This document shows positions 10,106-18,590 of a stretch of 64,000 bases of DNA, piece by piece. The translations under genes were made by a program, and so were the position numbers. Below the pieces are notes generated by a model. It was not told the origin of the DNA and did no database searches. It worked only from the letters and a program-made list of their open reading frames with translations. Position 1 is the stretch's first letter. Each line of letters opens with the position of its first letter. This DNA comes from Rhizobium sp. L1K21 (GTDB taxonomy: Bacteria > Pseudomonadota > Alphaproteobacteria > Rhizobiales > Rhizobiaceae). The stretch lies in contig NZ_JAMXLE010000001.1 of NCBI RefSeq assembly GCF_024055895.1, positions 1,674,001 through 1,738,000 of the forward strand, in the 5' to 3' direction.

Positions 10106-10331
10106 TCCGGCCTCCTCTGCCTTTATCGAGAGGGCAAACACACCAGGTGCGCCTCTATGTTCATTGAGAGGCATGCGCGCCGGGTTGCGCTGAAAAGCCC
10201 GGCAAGCATGCCGCTTCAGACCGAGATACGAAGCTTTCATCCCCTCCAAGCCTGCATCAAGGTTTGGAGATGGTGCGCCAGAATGTCGCAGATTTCAAGG
10301 CATCGGATGCCTCAAGCAATCAGATGATTAA

Positions 10332-11120
10332 TCACTTGTCCCGCATTGCGGTAAAGAGCCGTGCGGCCGCATCCATTTCAATCTTGCGTTTTGTCATGCG
10401 CAGGATCGCTTCGTCGTCCTGACCCCAGAGACCCGCCTGGTAATTTTCATCCACATGCGCCAGTTCCCAGGCCTCATCGGCGGTGAGGAAACCTTCGGCA
10501 AAGGCAACAGCCAGAATGGCTGAACCCGTCAGCGTCGTGATCGTATGCAGGCTCGCCAAATCAATGGCATGATCATATTTGCGCAACGTCACAGCAAAAG
10601 CGGCAGTGGCCTCGCAGGGTTGCTCCTGATGCATGATGCCTTCGACTAGAATGAACCGCGCGCCCAGAACATTGTAAGCCCAGTCCATCACCGGGTCCCA
10701 TTTGTCACCTTGCAGCGACACCAGTTCCTTCGGGCTGTCGGCGCGATAGCAGAGAAGGTCGGACGAGGAGAAGCGCAGGATATCTTCATGCACAGCCTGC
10801 GGATCGGTCGCTATGCCATCGAGTGCGGTGTTGACGAGGCGCGTGAGCGGCATCTTTATCGGATCAATGACAGTCGCTTGAGCATCCCATTCTTCGGCCA
10901 GCAACTGTGCAACAGCTCTATTGGGAACTTCGAGCGTTGCCTTTGCTGGTGTCTTGACCGTGCGTCCATCAAGAAGGATCGTCCAGCGATCCCCCTCACC
11001 TCCGACTGTCACCTCTTTATAAAAACGCTTCGGCAACGGCGCTTTCATGGCAATCTGGGCGCGCTTGACCGGATCGGGATCAGACAGATGGTCGGAAAGA
11101 TCTGTGAGGATGTTACGCAT
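10332..11120 (-). CDS. ATP12-family F1-ATPase assembly chaperone
   Basis: 262 residues resembling the ATP12 family, which in mitochondria binds the F1 alpha subunit before assembly and is found in alphaproteobacteria. Family stretches seen are PKRFYKEV near the start, LLDGRTVKTPAKATL, LAEEWDAQ, MPLTRLVNTALDGI and DLLCYRAD. The ATG overlaps the end of the upstream HAD gene by 8 bp, indicating translational coupling in a crcB-rluC-like-HAD-ATP12 set. The chaperone role in this organism is inferred from the family. Confidence 0.87.
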   Translation of the reverse strand: MRNILTDLSDHLSDPDPVKRAQIAMKAPLPKRFYKEVTVGGEGDRWTILLDGRTVKTPAKATLEVPNRAVAQLLAEEWDAQATVIDPIKMPLTRLVNTALDGIATDPQAVHEDILRFSSSDLLCYRADSPKELVSLQGDKWDPVMDWAYNVLGARFILVEGIMHQEQPCEATAAFAVTLRKYDHAIDLASLHTITTLTGSAILAVAFAEGFLTADEAWELAHVDENYQAGLWGQDDEAILRMTKRKIEMDAAARLFTAMRDK

Positions 11121-11781
11121 GGTTCAAAACCTGTTCGATCAGTGTGGGCAGTTCAGCAACGTTTTCCGCGATCAAATCCGCGCCCGTCAATTTCAGTTCT
11201 TCTAAGCTGCCATAGCCCCATGATACACCAATGGCGCGGGCACCGGCAGCTTTTGCCATTTCCATATCGTATCGTGCATCGCCGATGACAACCGTGTCAG
11301 CCGGATTTATACCGGCCTGATAACAGCACTCGGTCACCATGGCCGGGTGCGGTTTGGACGGGCAATCATCGGCGGTGCGGGAAACGAAGAACAGCTTTTC
11401 AAACCCATGAGTGCTGCAGATCATATCCAGGCCACGGCGCGACTTTCCAGTCACGGCACCCAGAATGACATCGTCTTGAGCGTGCAGCGTTTCCAGCACT
11501 TCGCTGACCCTGGGAAACAACGGCTCTTGAAATCCTTCGGCTCTCACCGTTCCAAAAAGCGACTTGTAATGCGCCATCATGCGCACGCATTCTTCGTCGG
11601 CATGGTCCCGGCCAAGCATATGGGCAATCGCAATATCGAGCGTAAGGCCGATAATCGCACGGGTCGCCATTTCCTGTGGGTCCGGCTTTTCAAAAGCGCG
11701 GAAGGTGCGGCGCATGGTTTCGTGAATCAAGGCAACGCTATCGACAAGCGTTCCGTCGCAATCGAAAAGAACGAGCTTCAA
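11113..11781 (-). CDS. HAD-superfamily phosphatase (phosphoglycolate phosphatase-like)
   Basis: 222-residue haloacid-dehalogenase hydrolase, subfamily IA. Motif I is LFDCDGTLVDS at residues 4-14 with the nucleophile Asp; motif II falls in LGAVTGKSRRGLD; motif III lysine is in SKPHPAM; motif IV is VVIGDARYDMEMA. These fit phosphoglycolate phosphatase/pyrophosphatase PpaX-type enzymes, but substrate cannot be told. The start overlaps the upstream pseudouridine synthase stop by 4 bp and its own end overlaps the ATP12 start, so the three are almost certainly one transcript. Confidence 0.85.
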   Translation of the reverse strand: MKLVLFDCDGTLVDSVALIHETMRRTFRAFEKPDPQEMATRAIIGLTLDIAIAHMLGRDHADEECVRMMAHYKSLFGTVRAEGFQEPLFPRVSEVLETLHAQDDVILGAVTGKSRRGLDMICSTHGFEKLFFVSRTADDCPSKPHPAMVTECCYQAGINPADTVVIGDARYDMEMAKAAGARAIGVSWGYGSLEELKLTGADLIAENVAELPTLIEQVLNHA

Positions 11782-12764
11782 TCGTTGTCCTCCTGAGGCT
11801 CCGTTTCGAAGCCGAGCAGGTTCCAGCTCTGCACCATATGCGGAGGCAAAGGTGCCGTGACCCGCAACCGCCCGCCAGAGGGATGCGGAATATCGATGTG
11901 GCGCGCGTGAAGATGCAACCGGTTCTGCATGCCGCCGGGAAAACTCCAGTTGATATCAGCGTCGAAATATTTCGGATCACCGATGATCGGATGGCCGATA
12001 TGGGCGGCATGCACGCGAAGCTGGTGGGTGCGCCCCGTATAGGGCTCCATCTCCAGCCATGCGAGGTTCTGCCCGGCCTGTTCGCGCACCCGGTAAAAGG
12101 AAATTGCGTGGTCTGCACCGGTTTCGCCGTGTTCGCAGACGCGCATCTTGTCACCATCCGGTGTCTGCTCTTTGACGAGCCAGGTGGAAATGCGGTTTTC
12201 GCGTTTTCTCGGCACACCCTTGACCAGCGCCCAATAGGTCTTGTGCGTGTCGCGCTCGCGAAAGGCAGCCGTCAGTTTCTGTGCGGCACCTCTTGAACGG
12301 GCAATCACCAGCACGCCCGATGTGTCACGGTCCAGGCGATGGACGAGACGCGGCTTTTCGCCCTTCTTGTTGGTCCAGGCTTCCAGCATCTTGTCGATAT
12401 GGCGCGTGACCCCGGAACCACCCTGTACGGCAAGGCCTGCGGGTTTGTTCAGCACAAAGACCTTTTCATCTTCATGCAAGAGCATGCGCTTCAACAGCTC
12501 GCCATCGCCCGAATGTTTCAGCTCCTTGCCGGAAAGCGGTTTGTCATCCTTTGAATCAACATTCATTGGCGGAATGCGCACCGTCTGCCCCGGCTGCACG
12601 CGCGTGTCCGTCTTCACCCGACCGCCGTCCACCCGCACCTGTCCCGAACGCAGGAGCTTCTGCAGCGCGCCAAAACCCAGGCCCGGATAATGAACCTTGA
12701 ACCAGCGGTCGAGACGCATGCCCGCCTCGTCTTCGCTCACTTCGATATGTTCAATACCCGCCAT
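11778..12764 (-). CDS. RluA-family pseudouridine synthase with S4 domain (RluC-like)
   Basis: 328-residue rRNA pseudouridine synthase, probably modifying 23S rRNA. An N-terminal S4 RNA-binding domain (about residues 13-75, containing MRLDRWFKVHYPG and LLRSGQVRVDGGRV) precedes the catalytic domain, whose signature HRLDRDTSGVLV holds the catalytic Asp. Later motifs TGRTHQLRVH and GHPIIGDPKY are also canonical. Length and the S4 domain fit RluC/RluD; RluC is the better guess from the GxxVNG-like spacing but the target uridines are not readable. It is coupled to the HAD phosphatase downstream; crcB is 35 bp upstream. Confidence 0.88.
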   Translation of the reverse strand: MAGIEHIEVSEDEAGMRLDRWFKVHYPGLGFGALQKLLRSGQVRVDGGRVKTDTRVQPGQTVRIPPMNVDSKDDKPLSGKELKHSGDGELLKRMLLHEDEKVFVLNKPAGLAVQGGSGVTRHIDKMLEAWTNKKGEKPRLVHRLDRDTSGVLVIARSRGAAQKLTAAFRERDTHKTYWALVKGVPRKRENRISTWLVKEQTPDGDKMRVCEHGETGADHAISFYRVREQAGQNLAWLEMEPYTGRTHQLRVHAAHIGHPIIGDPKYFDADINWSFPGGMQNRLHLHARHIDIPHPSGGRLRVTAPLPPHMVQSWNLLGFETEPQEDND

Positions 12765-12799
12765 AACCTGCTCTTTCGATCATCTTGAAGCGGCAGCCT

Positions 12800-13177
12800 T
12801 TATACCAGCGAGCGCACCAGCGCCAGCCCTGCGAATACGGCAGCAATGGACAGGACGAGGCTCGACAGCACATAGATGGCCGACAGGCCAAGCGCGCCAC
12901 GCTCGAACAAGGTCATCGTTTCCAGTGAAAATGCCGAGAAGGTCGTGAAGCCGCCGAGGAAGCCGGTCACGATCAGCACGCGCAGTTCAGACGATGCGTT
13001 CATCTTCAGCGCAATAAATTCTGCCAGCACGCCAATCAGGAAGGAGCCAACCACATTCACGATAAATGTGCCCCAGGGATAACCGGGCCCAAAAAAGCGC
13101 AAGGCCCAGACGCCGACAAGGTAGCGGAAGGAAGAGCCGACTGCGCCGCCAAGCGCGGCCAATAGGATATGGGGCAT
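12800..13177 (-). CDS. crcB: Fluoride exporter CrcB/Fluc
   Basis: 125-residue membrane protein with four hydrophobic helices, the size of a Fluc subunit, which forms dual-topology dimers and lets fluoride out of the cell. Family marks are LGGAVGSSFRYLVG at the start, GTFIVNVVGSFLIG, and GFLGGFTTFSAFSLE, where the TTFS segment lines the pore. It heads the crcB-rluC-like-HAD-ATP12 set. The leader upstream does not show a convincing fluoride (crcB motif) riboswitch, although such elements commonly precede this gene. Confidence 0.93.
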   Translation of the reverse strand: MPHILLAALGGAVGSSFRYLVGVWALRFFGPGYPWGTFIVNVVGSFLIGVLAEFIALKMNASSELRVLIVTGFLGGFTTFSAFSLETMTLFERGALGLSAIYVLSSLVLSIAAVFAGLALVRSLV

Positions 13178-13480
13178 GCAATCTCTCCTGAAAATATGGT
13201 CTGGCTATGCCTTTGCATAGGCGAAGGCGGCCTGCATTCCAAGATTTTTTGCAACGATCAAGAAGCTGGATTATAGAGTGGAGTCTCTTCCAACCCGGCG
13301 AGACGACAAATCCGTGGTCAATGATAAGAACCTATTCGGTGGATTGGCTTTCTTCAAACGTCAGGCGATCACCAGGCAGGCGCAACAGCCATGCCAGCGG
13401 CCCCAAGAAGGCGGCGCATAGGTTCTTATTATTTATTGTGAGCTTTTGCCGCCGCGCCCGTCTGACAAAGGCAGGCTTCA
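13178..13480. other. Divergent intergenic region crcB / SulP gene
   Basis: About 300 bp between two divergent genes. It holds a small hairpin near crcB (CTATG...CATAG around 13210) and, closer to the SulP gene, the 106-bp inverted-repeat element described separately. No ORF or clear sigma-70 promoter stands out. Confidence 0.6.
13324..13429. repeat. 106-bp element bounded by 12-bp perfect inverted repeats
   Basis: ATAAGAACCTAT (13324-13335) and ATAGGTTCTTAT (13418-13429) are exact reverse complements separated by 82 bp. The size and terminal symmetry resemble the short palindromic Bru-RS elements (about 103-105 bp) known from Brucella genomes, which are thought to be MITE-like. I cannot recall their sequence well enough to claim identity. 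No second copy was noticed in this window. It lies about 50 bp upstream of the SulP gene and could affect its promoter. Confidence 0.5.
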
Positions 13481-15148
13481 ATGACCGATACACTCGTGCC
13501 CAAAACCCTCAGCGTCCTGAAAGAGGGTTACAGTCTTGACCGGCTGCGCAGCGACGCGCTTTCCGGCCTCACCGTGGCGATTGTGGCGCTACCACTTTCC
13601 ATGGCAATCGCCATTGCATCGGGCGTGACCCCCGACCGCGGACTTTATACCGCTATCTTTGGTGGTTTCGTCGTTTCACTCTTGGGTGGCAGCCGTCATC
13701 AGATCGGCGGTCCGGCTGGGGCCTTTATCGTGCTGGTCGCTGCCTGCGTTGCGAAAAACGGCGTCGAAGGTCTCATTCTTGCAACCGCCATGTCCGGCGT
13801 GATGATGATGATTGCCGGATGGTTCCGGCTGGGGCGTTATATCAAGTTCATCCCCTACCCGGTCACGGTCGGCTTTACGGCTGGTATTGGCGTTATCATC
13901 TTTGCCAGCCAGATCCATGACCTGTTCGGTCTCAAGATCAACGGCAATGAGCCGGGTCCGCTTCTCGACAAGCTGGTTTTTCTTGCCGAAAATGCATCGA
14001 CCTTCAGCCCGGCTGCCACGAGCCTCGCGGCAATCACGATCATCATCATTCTGGCGCTCAAGATTTTGCGGCCGAGCTGGCCCGGACTGCTGATTGCGGT
14101 CGCACTTTCTTCCCTCGCCGCCTATTTCCTTCATCTTCCCGTAGAGACCATTGGAACGAAGTTCGGCGGAATTCCAAGCAGTGTTCCCATGCCGCATCTT
14201 CCCCAGATGAACAGCGATCTCTTCTTTGCCGTTCTGCCGGATGCCGTTTCCTTCACTTTGCTCGGAGCCATCGAATCATTGCTTTCCGCAGTGGTCGCCG
14301 ATGGCATGACAGGCCGGCGTCATCGTTCATCCATGGAACTGATCGGTCAGGGTGCAGCCAATATCGTTTCCGCCTTGTTCGGCGGAATCTGCGTCACGGG
14401 CACGATTGCTCGTACAGCGACCAACGTGCGCTCGGGTGCCACCAGCCCGTTTTCGGGCATGTTGCATTCGCTCTTCCTGCTCATCTTCCTGCTCATCGCA
14501 GCACCGCTTGCCAGTTATATTCCGCTTTCGGCACTGGCCGGCGTTCTGGCCTTCGTGGCCTATAACATGGTGGAGAAACATTCCATCAGTGCGCTTTTCC
14601 GCTCATCGCGTGCCGATACTGTGGTCCTCCTGGCAACGTTCCTGTTCGTGATCTTCCGCGACCTGACGGAAGGTATCATTGTCGGGTTTACGCTCGGTGC
14701 GTTCATCTTTATCGACCGGATGGGCAAGAATATCCAAATTGCGGAAAAGACCGGCGTTCTTGCGGGCCTCGAAACGACAACGGAAGAGACCGAAAGTCCG
14801 ATCCGGGCAACGGATCCGGATACCGTGGTCTATCACATTTCGGGTGTCTTCTTCTTTGGTGCCGCATCGCATGTCGGCGCGGTTCTCGACCGCATTTCCG
14901 ACCAGCGTAAAAACTTCATTCTGGATTGCTCTGCAGTACCGTTTCTCGATTCGACGGCGGCTAATGTTATCGAAGGTTCCGTGCGGCGGGCAAAACGCGG
15001 CGGCGTGCGCTTCATCATTGCAGGCGCTTCCGACGAAATCCGCCAGATGCTGAAGGCCAATCATGTTTCAGAGCCTGATGTGGAATTTCATCCGACACTT
15101 GAAGCAGCCTCAAAGGCGGTTGGCCTCAAGCCTGTGTCATACAGCTAA
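13481..15148 (+). CDS. SulP-family inorganic anion transporter
   Basis: 555-residue membrane transporter of the SLC26/SulP family. The transmembrane core spans about residues 20-420, with the family start ALSGLTVAIVALPLSMAIAIASG and the GPAGAFIVLVA segment. A C-terminal cytoplasmic STAS domain follows (about 445-550, including FILDCSAVPFLDSTAANVIEG). SulP members carry sulfate, bicarbonate, or C4-dicarboxylates; the ion is not determinable here. The 3' end overlaps the convergent dusA gene by 12 bp. A gamma-carbonic anhydrase nearby makes bicarbonate tempting but this is speculation. Confidence 0.9.
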   Translation: MTDTLVPKTLSVLKEGYSLDRLRSDALSGLTVAIVALPLSMAIAIASGVTPDRGLYTAIFGGFVVSLLGGSRHQIGGPAGAFIVLVAACVAKNGVEGLILATAMSGVMMMIAGWFRLGRYIKFIPYPVTVGFTAGIGVIIFASQIHDLFGLKINGNEPGPLLDKLVFLAENASTFSPAATSLAAITIIIILALKILRPSWPGLLIAVALSSLAAYFLHLPVETIGTKFGGIPSSVPMPHLPQMNSDLFFAVLPDAVSFTLLGAIESLLSAVVADGMTGRRHRSSMELIGQGAANIVSALFGGICVTGTIARTATNVRSGATSPFSGMLHSLFLLIFLLIAAPLASYIPLSALAGVLAFVAYNMVEKHSISALFRSSRADTVVLLATFLFVIFRDLTEGIIVGFTLGAFIFIDRMGKNIQIAEKTGVLAGLETTTEETESPIRATDPDTVVYHISGVFFFGAASHVGAVLDRISDQRKNFILDCSAVPFLDSTAANVIEGSVRRAKRGGVRFIIAGASDEIRQMLKANHVSEPDVEFHPTLEAASKAVGLKPVSYS

Positions 15149-16153
15149 GGCCTCGACCGCCTGATCCAAAGCTTCGAAGGCCCGAGCAATCACCTCCGGG
15201 CCTGCATCCTTCTTCGTGGCGTCGGTCGACAGGATCTGGCGAAAACGGCGTGCGCCCGGCTGACCGTTGAACAGGCCGACCATATGGCGCGTGACGTGCG
15301 AGAGACGTGCGCCATCGGCCATCCGTTCAGCGCTATAGGCCATCATCGCATCACGGAGTTCATCGCGCGACAGAACCGGATGGTCGTCGCCATAGATCAG
15401 CGAGTCGACCTCTGCGAGAATAGACGCGTTGTGATAGGCGGCGCGGCCCAGCATCACACCGTCGACGTGCTCAAGATGAGATTTCGCGTCTTCCAATGTC
15501 AGAATACCGCCGTTGATCCCGATAAATGTGTCGGGATGGTCGGACTTCAGCCGGTAGACAATATCGTAGTCGAGCGGGGGAATATCGCGGTTTTCCTTCG
15601 GGCTGAGGCCCTGGAGCCAGGCTTTGCGCGCATGAACCCAGATGGCATCGGCACCGGCATCGAGCACGCGGCTAACGAGTTCGGGCAGCGCTACTTCCGG
15701 GTCCTGATCATCCACACCGATGCGGCATTTGACTGTCACCGGGACATTGGAAACCTTTTTCATGGCAGAAACGCAATCTGCCACCAGTTCCGGCGTATTC
15801 ATCAGGCAGGCACCAAATGTGCCGGACTGTACCCGGTCTGATGGACAGCCGACATTCAGGTTGATTTCGTCATAGCCGAATCCAAGCCCGATTTCCGCTG
15901 CCTGAGCGAGCTTTTGCGGATCAGAGCCACCAAGCTGCAGTGCGACCGGATGTTCCTTCTCGTCGAAACCTAAAAGCCGCTCACGTGGCCCATGAATGGC
16001 AGCATCTGCCACCACCATCTCCGTATACAGAAGGGCATTCCGGCTCAGAAGGCGATGAAGGTAGCGGCAATTGCGATCCGTCCAGTCGATCATCGGCGCG
16101 ACGGCAAAGATCTTGGTCCCGTCCTGTTGTGCTTTCCGGTAGAAATCGGTCAA
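15137..16153 (-). CDS. dusA: tRNA-dihydrouridine synthase A
   Basis: FMN-dependent enzyme reducing uridines in the D-loop of tRNA; 338 residues. Family motifs are VAPMIDWTDRNCRY near the N-terminus, LQLGGSDP, the active-site INLNVGCPSDRVQ with the catalytic Cys, PVTVKCRIGVDD, WVHARKAW and INGGI. I place the start at the TTG at 16153, preceded by AGGAGAT, because the only upstream ATG (16192) lies inside the terC-like gene and has no ribosome-binding site; it would add 13 residues. The end overlaps the SulP gene tail to tail. Confidence 0.92.
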   Translation of the reverse strand: MTDFYRKAQQDGTKIFAVAPMIDWTDRNCRYLHRLLSRNALLYTEMVVADAAIHGPRERLLGFDEKEHPVALQLGGSDPQKLAQAAEIGLGFGYDEINLNVGCPSDRVQSGTFGACLMNTPELVADCVSAMKKVSNVPVTVKCRIGVDDQDPEVALPELVSRVLDAGADAIWVHARKAWLQGLSPKENRDIPPLDYDIVYRLKSDHPDTFIGINGGILTLEDAKSHLEHVDGVMLGRAAYHNASILAEVDSLIYGDDHPVLSRDELRDAMMAYSAERMADGARLSHVTRHMVGLFNGQPGARRFRQILSTDATKKDAGPEVIARAFEALDQAVEALAV

Positions 16154-16169
16154 TCGATATCTCCTGGCC

Positions 16170-16841
16170 TTATCCCTTGAACAAGGGAACATAGGGCATT
16201 GCGCCGGCCGTCACATCGTCCACGCCATCAAATACCATATTCAGAGCAACATAGAGAATCACCAGCAATCCCACCCAGGCAATCCAGCGGTGGCGGTGCA
16301 GAAGCGAGGCTATGAAGGATGATGCAGCACCCATCAGAAGCACGGACAGGGCAAGACCGAAGACCAGCGCACCGGCGTGATCATGCGCAGCACCGGCGAC
16401 TGCTAGAACATTGTCCAGCGACATGGAAACGTCGGCGATGATGATCTGCACCACCGCCTGGCGCAGCGTCTTGCCCGTGATCCCACCTGCAACCTTGCCG
16501 TCGGCGTCGAGATCAGCATTTTCCAATGCCTCCTCGCCTTCCGTCAGTTCGTGATCGGTGACGCGCAACTCCTGCCACATCTTCCAGCACACCCACAGAA
16601 GCAGAATGCCACCGGCCAAAAGCAAGCCGGTGAATTCCAGAAGCTGGGTGGCAATGAGCGCAAATCCGATGCGCAATACTGTAGCGACCAGAATTCCGAT
16701 CAGGATTGCCTTTGCACGCAGATGTTTGTCCAAGCCTGCCGCAGCCATGCCGATGACGATGGCATTGTCGCCCGCCAGCACCAGATCGATCATGATCACC
16801 TGGAGAAAGGCATAGATTGCGGTCATATCCAGGCCGATCAT
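16170..16841 (-). CDS. TerC/YjbE-family integral membrane protein
   Basis: 223-residue membrane protein with about seven hydrophobic segments. The start (FLQVIMIDLVLAGDNAIVIGMA) and the later IIADVSMSLDNVLAVAGAA show the paired acidic (D/G)DN motifs characteristic of the TerC family, thought to export Mn2+ or other metals. The length fits the YjbE subgroup. A charged loop occurs around residues 95-125. dusA follows 16 bp later on the same strand. No manganese riboswitch (yybP-ykoY) is recognisable in the 203-bp upstream gap shared with the carbonic anhydrase gene. Confidence 0.82.
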   Translation of the reverse strand: MIGLDMTAIYAFLQVIMIDLVLAGDNAIVIGMAAAGLDKHLRAKAILIGILVATVLRIGFALIATQLLEFTGLLLAGGILLLWVCWKMWQELRVTDHELTEGEEALENADLDADGKVAGGITGKTLRQAVVQIIIADVSMSLDNVLAVAGAAHDHAGALVFGLALSVLLMGAASSFIASLLHRHRWIAWVGLLVILYVALNMVFDGVDDVTAGAMPYVPLFKG

Positions 16842-17044
16842 TGCAATTCGCTTTCGTTACGCTGGGAAACTCTCGTGGACTCAATATGGTGTTGCAGCAA
16901 TCCGAATGAAACGGCTGCGGCAATTTGGGCCGAGACGTGCCGTGAAGTCGTGTCGCTGTCAACTGCATTATTCCAAGAAAGGCTTGAAAGCTGAATTCGT
17001 TCCATTCAAAACCTTACATAACAATCGGATAAGCGGAGGCTCCC

Positions 17045-17578
17045 ATGGCATTGTATGAACTTGACGGCATTCGGCCTGAAACGCCTGAAAACGAAAACTA
17101 TTGGGTTGCGCCCGATGCGAATGTGATCGGCAAAGTCATCATCGGCGACGATGTCGGTATCTGGTTCGGCGTTACCATCCGGGGTGACAATGAGGCAATT
17201 ACGCTCGGGAAAGGCACCAATGTTCAAGAAGGCACGATCATGCATACCGATCCGAGCTTTCCGATTGCGATCGGAGAGGGCTGCACGATTGGACACGGCG
17301 CCATTATTCACGGCTGCACAATCGGTGACTATTCGCTGATTGGCATGGGTGCAACAGTGCTCAACGGCGCAAAGATCGGCAAAAACTGCCTTGTCGGAGC
17401 CAATGCGCTCGTAACCGAAGGCAAGGAATTTCCCGACAATTCCTTGATTGTGGGCGCGCCTGCGAAGGCTGTTCGTACGCTGGACGATGGGGCCGTCGCT
17501 GGTTTGAAGATGTCGGCAAGCCATTATGTGGCCAATTGGAAGCGATTCAAAACCGGCCTGAAAAAGGTCGCCGACTGA
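17045..17578 (+). CDS. Gamma-carbonic anhydrase-like hexapeptide-repeat protein
   Basis: 177-residue left-handed beta-helix protein of the gamma-CA/YrdA/PaaY group. The hexapeptide repeats run from about residue 18 to 140, with I/V at every sixth position, and the zinc-ligand histidines sit in MHTD, IGHGAIIHGC and neighbouring turns. A good GGAGG (about 17034) precedes the ATG. Some members hydrate CO2, others have no measured activity, so the enzymatic role is open. It is followed by the hairpin at 17591-17617 and converges on the SDR gene. Confidence 0.87.
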   Translation: MALYELDGIRPETPENENYWVAPDANVIGKVIIGDDVGIWFGVTIRGDNEAITLGKGTNVQEGTIMHTDPSFPIAIGEGCTIGHGAIIHGCTIGDYSLIGMGATVLNGAKIGKNCLVGANALVTEGKEFPDNSLIVGAPAKAVRTLDDGAVAGLKMSASHYVANWKRFKTGLKKVAD

Positions 17579-17590
17579 CATCAGGCGATC

Positions 17591-17627
17591 GGCATGCCGG
17601 AATTTCACCGGCATGCCAGCTTTAAAA
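17591..17627 (+). terminator. Hairpin terminator after the gamma-CA gene
   Basis: Perfect 10-bp stem GGCATGCCGG/CCGGCATGCC with a 7-nt loop (17591-17600, 17608-17617), followed by AGCTTTAAAAA. It probably serves the plus-strand gene; no T-run follows on the other strand. Confidence 0.6.
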
Positions 17628-17628
17628 A

Positions 17629-18456
17629 TCAATCCAGATTGAAGAGACCCGTATGGGTCACGTTGTGAAGACCGCCATCAATGGGAATCGTTGTTCCCGT
17701 GACATAGGCACCAGCCTTGCCGCAAAGATAGAGCGTGGCACCGGCGATATCGCTCGGCAAGCCGATGCGCCCCAGCGGAACCCCCTCACCGACTTTGGCG
17801 GCCTTGTCTTCCCCATCGGTGGCAAAAGCCGTCATGCGCGACTGGAATGGTCCCGGCGCGAACGCATTGACCGTGATGCGTTTGGACGCAAATTCCTGCG
17901 CGAGGATCTGCGTCAAATGCAAGATAGCGGCCTTTGAGGCGGAATAGGAATAGGCACCATCGGCAAAGGGCATGATGCCCATGATCGAGCCGATATTGAC
18001 GATGCGGGCCGGATCGCTGTCAGAAGCTGATGCCCTTAAGAGCGGAAACAGATTGCGCGTCAGCGTGAAGGCTGCGGCAACATTGATGTTCATCACCTTT
18101 TCCCAGGCCGAGTGCGGGAAATCCTTCATCGGCGCGCCCCAAGAGACGCCGGAATTGTTGAAAAGAATGTGCAGCTTGTCGGTCCGTTTGGCAATCTCTT
18201 CGCTCAGCGCATTGATGCCCTCTTCGGTGGACAGGTCGGCGCCAAATCCCTCGGCAGACCCCGAAGCGCCCATGGCGTTCAGTTCATCGGCCACCTTGGC
18301 GCAGTCGGCCGCCTTGCGCGAAGCGATAAAGACCTTTGCACCAGCGCTCACCAGAGCCTCTGCCACCATACGCCCAATGCCCGTTGCGCCACCGGTTACC
18401 AGCGCCACCTTGCCATCCAACCCGTAAAGGCTCTTCAAATAATCTGCAGTCTGCAC
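17629..18456 (-). CDS. Short-chain dehydrogenase/reductase
   Basis: Classical SDR of about 275 residues using NAD(P). The cofactor motif TGGATGIGR lies near the N-terminus, NNSG (in LFNNSGVSWG) follows, and the catalytic Ser-Tyr-Lys triad is in NIGSIMG and YSYSASKAA. The C-terminal GPFQSRMT and PIDGG are usual. I prefer the GTG at 18456, which has GGGAGGA ten bases upstream; ATGs at 18474 and 18510 are in frame, but 18510 sits inside the palindromic operator candidate at 18501-18522. Substrate unknown. It is divergent from a zinc-type dehydrogenase gene. Confidence 0.85.
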   Translation of the reverse strand: MQTADYLKSLYGLDGKVALVTGGATGIGRMVAEALVSAGAKVFIASRKAADCAKVADELNAMGASGSAEGFGADLSTEEGINALSEEIAKRTDKLHILFNNSGVSWGAPMKDFPHSAWEKVMNINVAAAFTLTRNLFPLLRASASDSDPARIVNIGSIMGIMPFADGAYSYSASKAAILHLTQILAQEFASKRITVNAFAPGPFQSRMTAFATDGEDKAAKVGEGVPLGRIGLPSDIAGATLYLCGKAGAYVTGTTIPIDGGLHNVTHTGLFNLD

Positions 18457-18500
18457 CGTCTTGTATCCTCCCATTTTTCGAAATCCCTTTTGTTCTCCGG

Positions 18501-18522
18501 GATTCCACATTGACGTGGAATC
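18501..18522. promoter_or_regulatory. Palindromic operator candidate between the SDR and MDR genes
   Basis: GATTCCAC (18501-18508) and GTGGAATC (18515-18522) are perfect 8-bp inverted arms with a 6-bp spacer, placed between two divergent oxidoreductase genes. The symmetry and position suit a dimeric repressor. No regulator gene is adjacent. Confidence 0.55.
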
Positions 18523-18529
18523 ATAATAA

Positions 18530-18543
18530 GTTCATCCTTGAAC
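18530..18543. promoter_or_regulatory. Second, smaller inverted repeat in the same divergent region
   Basis: GTTCA (18530-18534) and TGAAC (18539-18543) form a 5-bp inverted repeat with a 4-bp spacer, eight bases from the larger palindrome. It may be a separate operator or part of the promoter of the downstream plus-strand gene. Confidence 0.3.
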
Positions 18544-18590
18544 AAATTGCAAAAGAAATACTGCGCTGAAGCGCACTGGGAGGATAATCT

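Noticed and set aside
13178-13320. Fluoride riboswitch before crcB
   Set aside because: Only a simple hairpin is seen; the conserved GGNGAUGG and pseudoknot features of the crcB motif could not be found.
16842-17044. Manganese (yybP-ykoY) riboswitch before the TerC-like gene
   Set aside because: No conserved loop sequences were visible.
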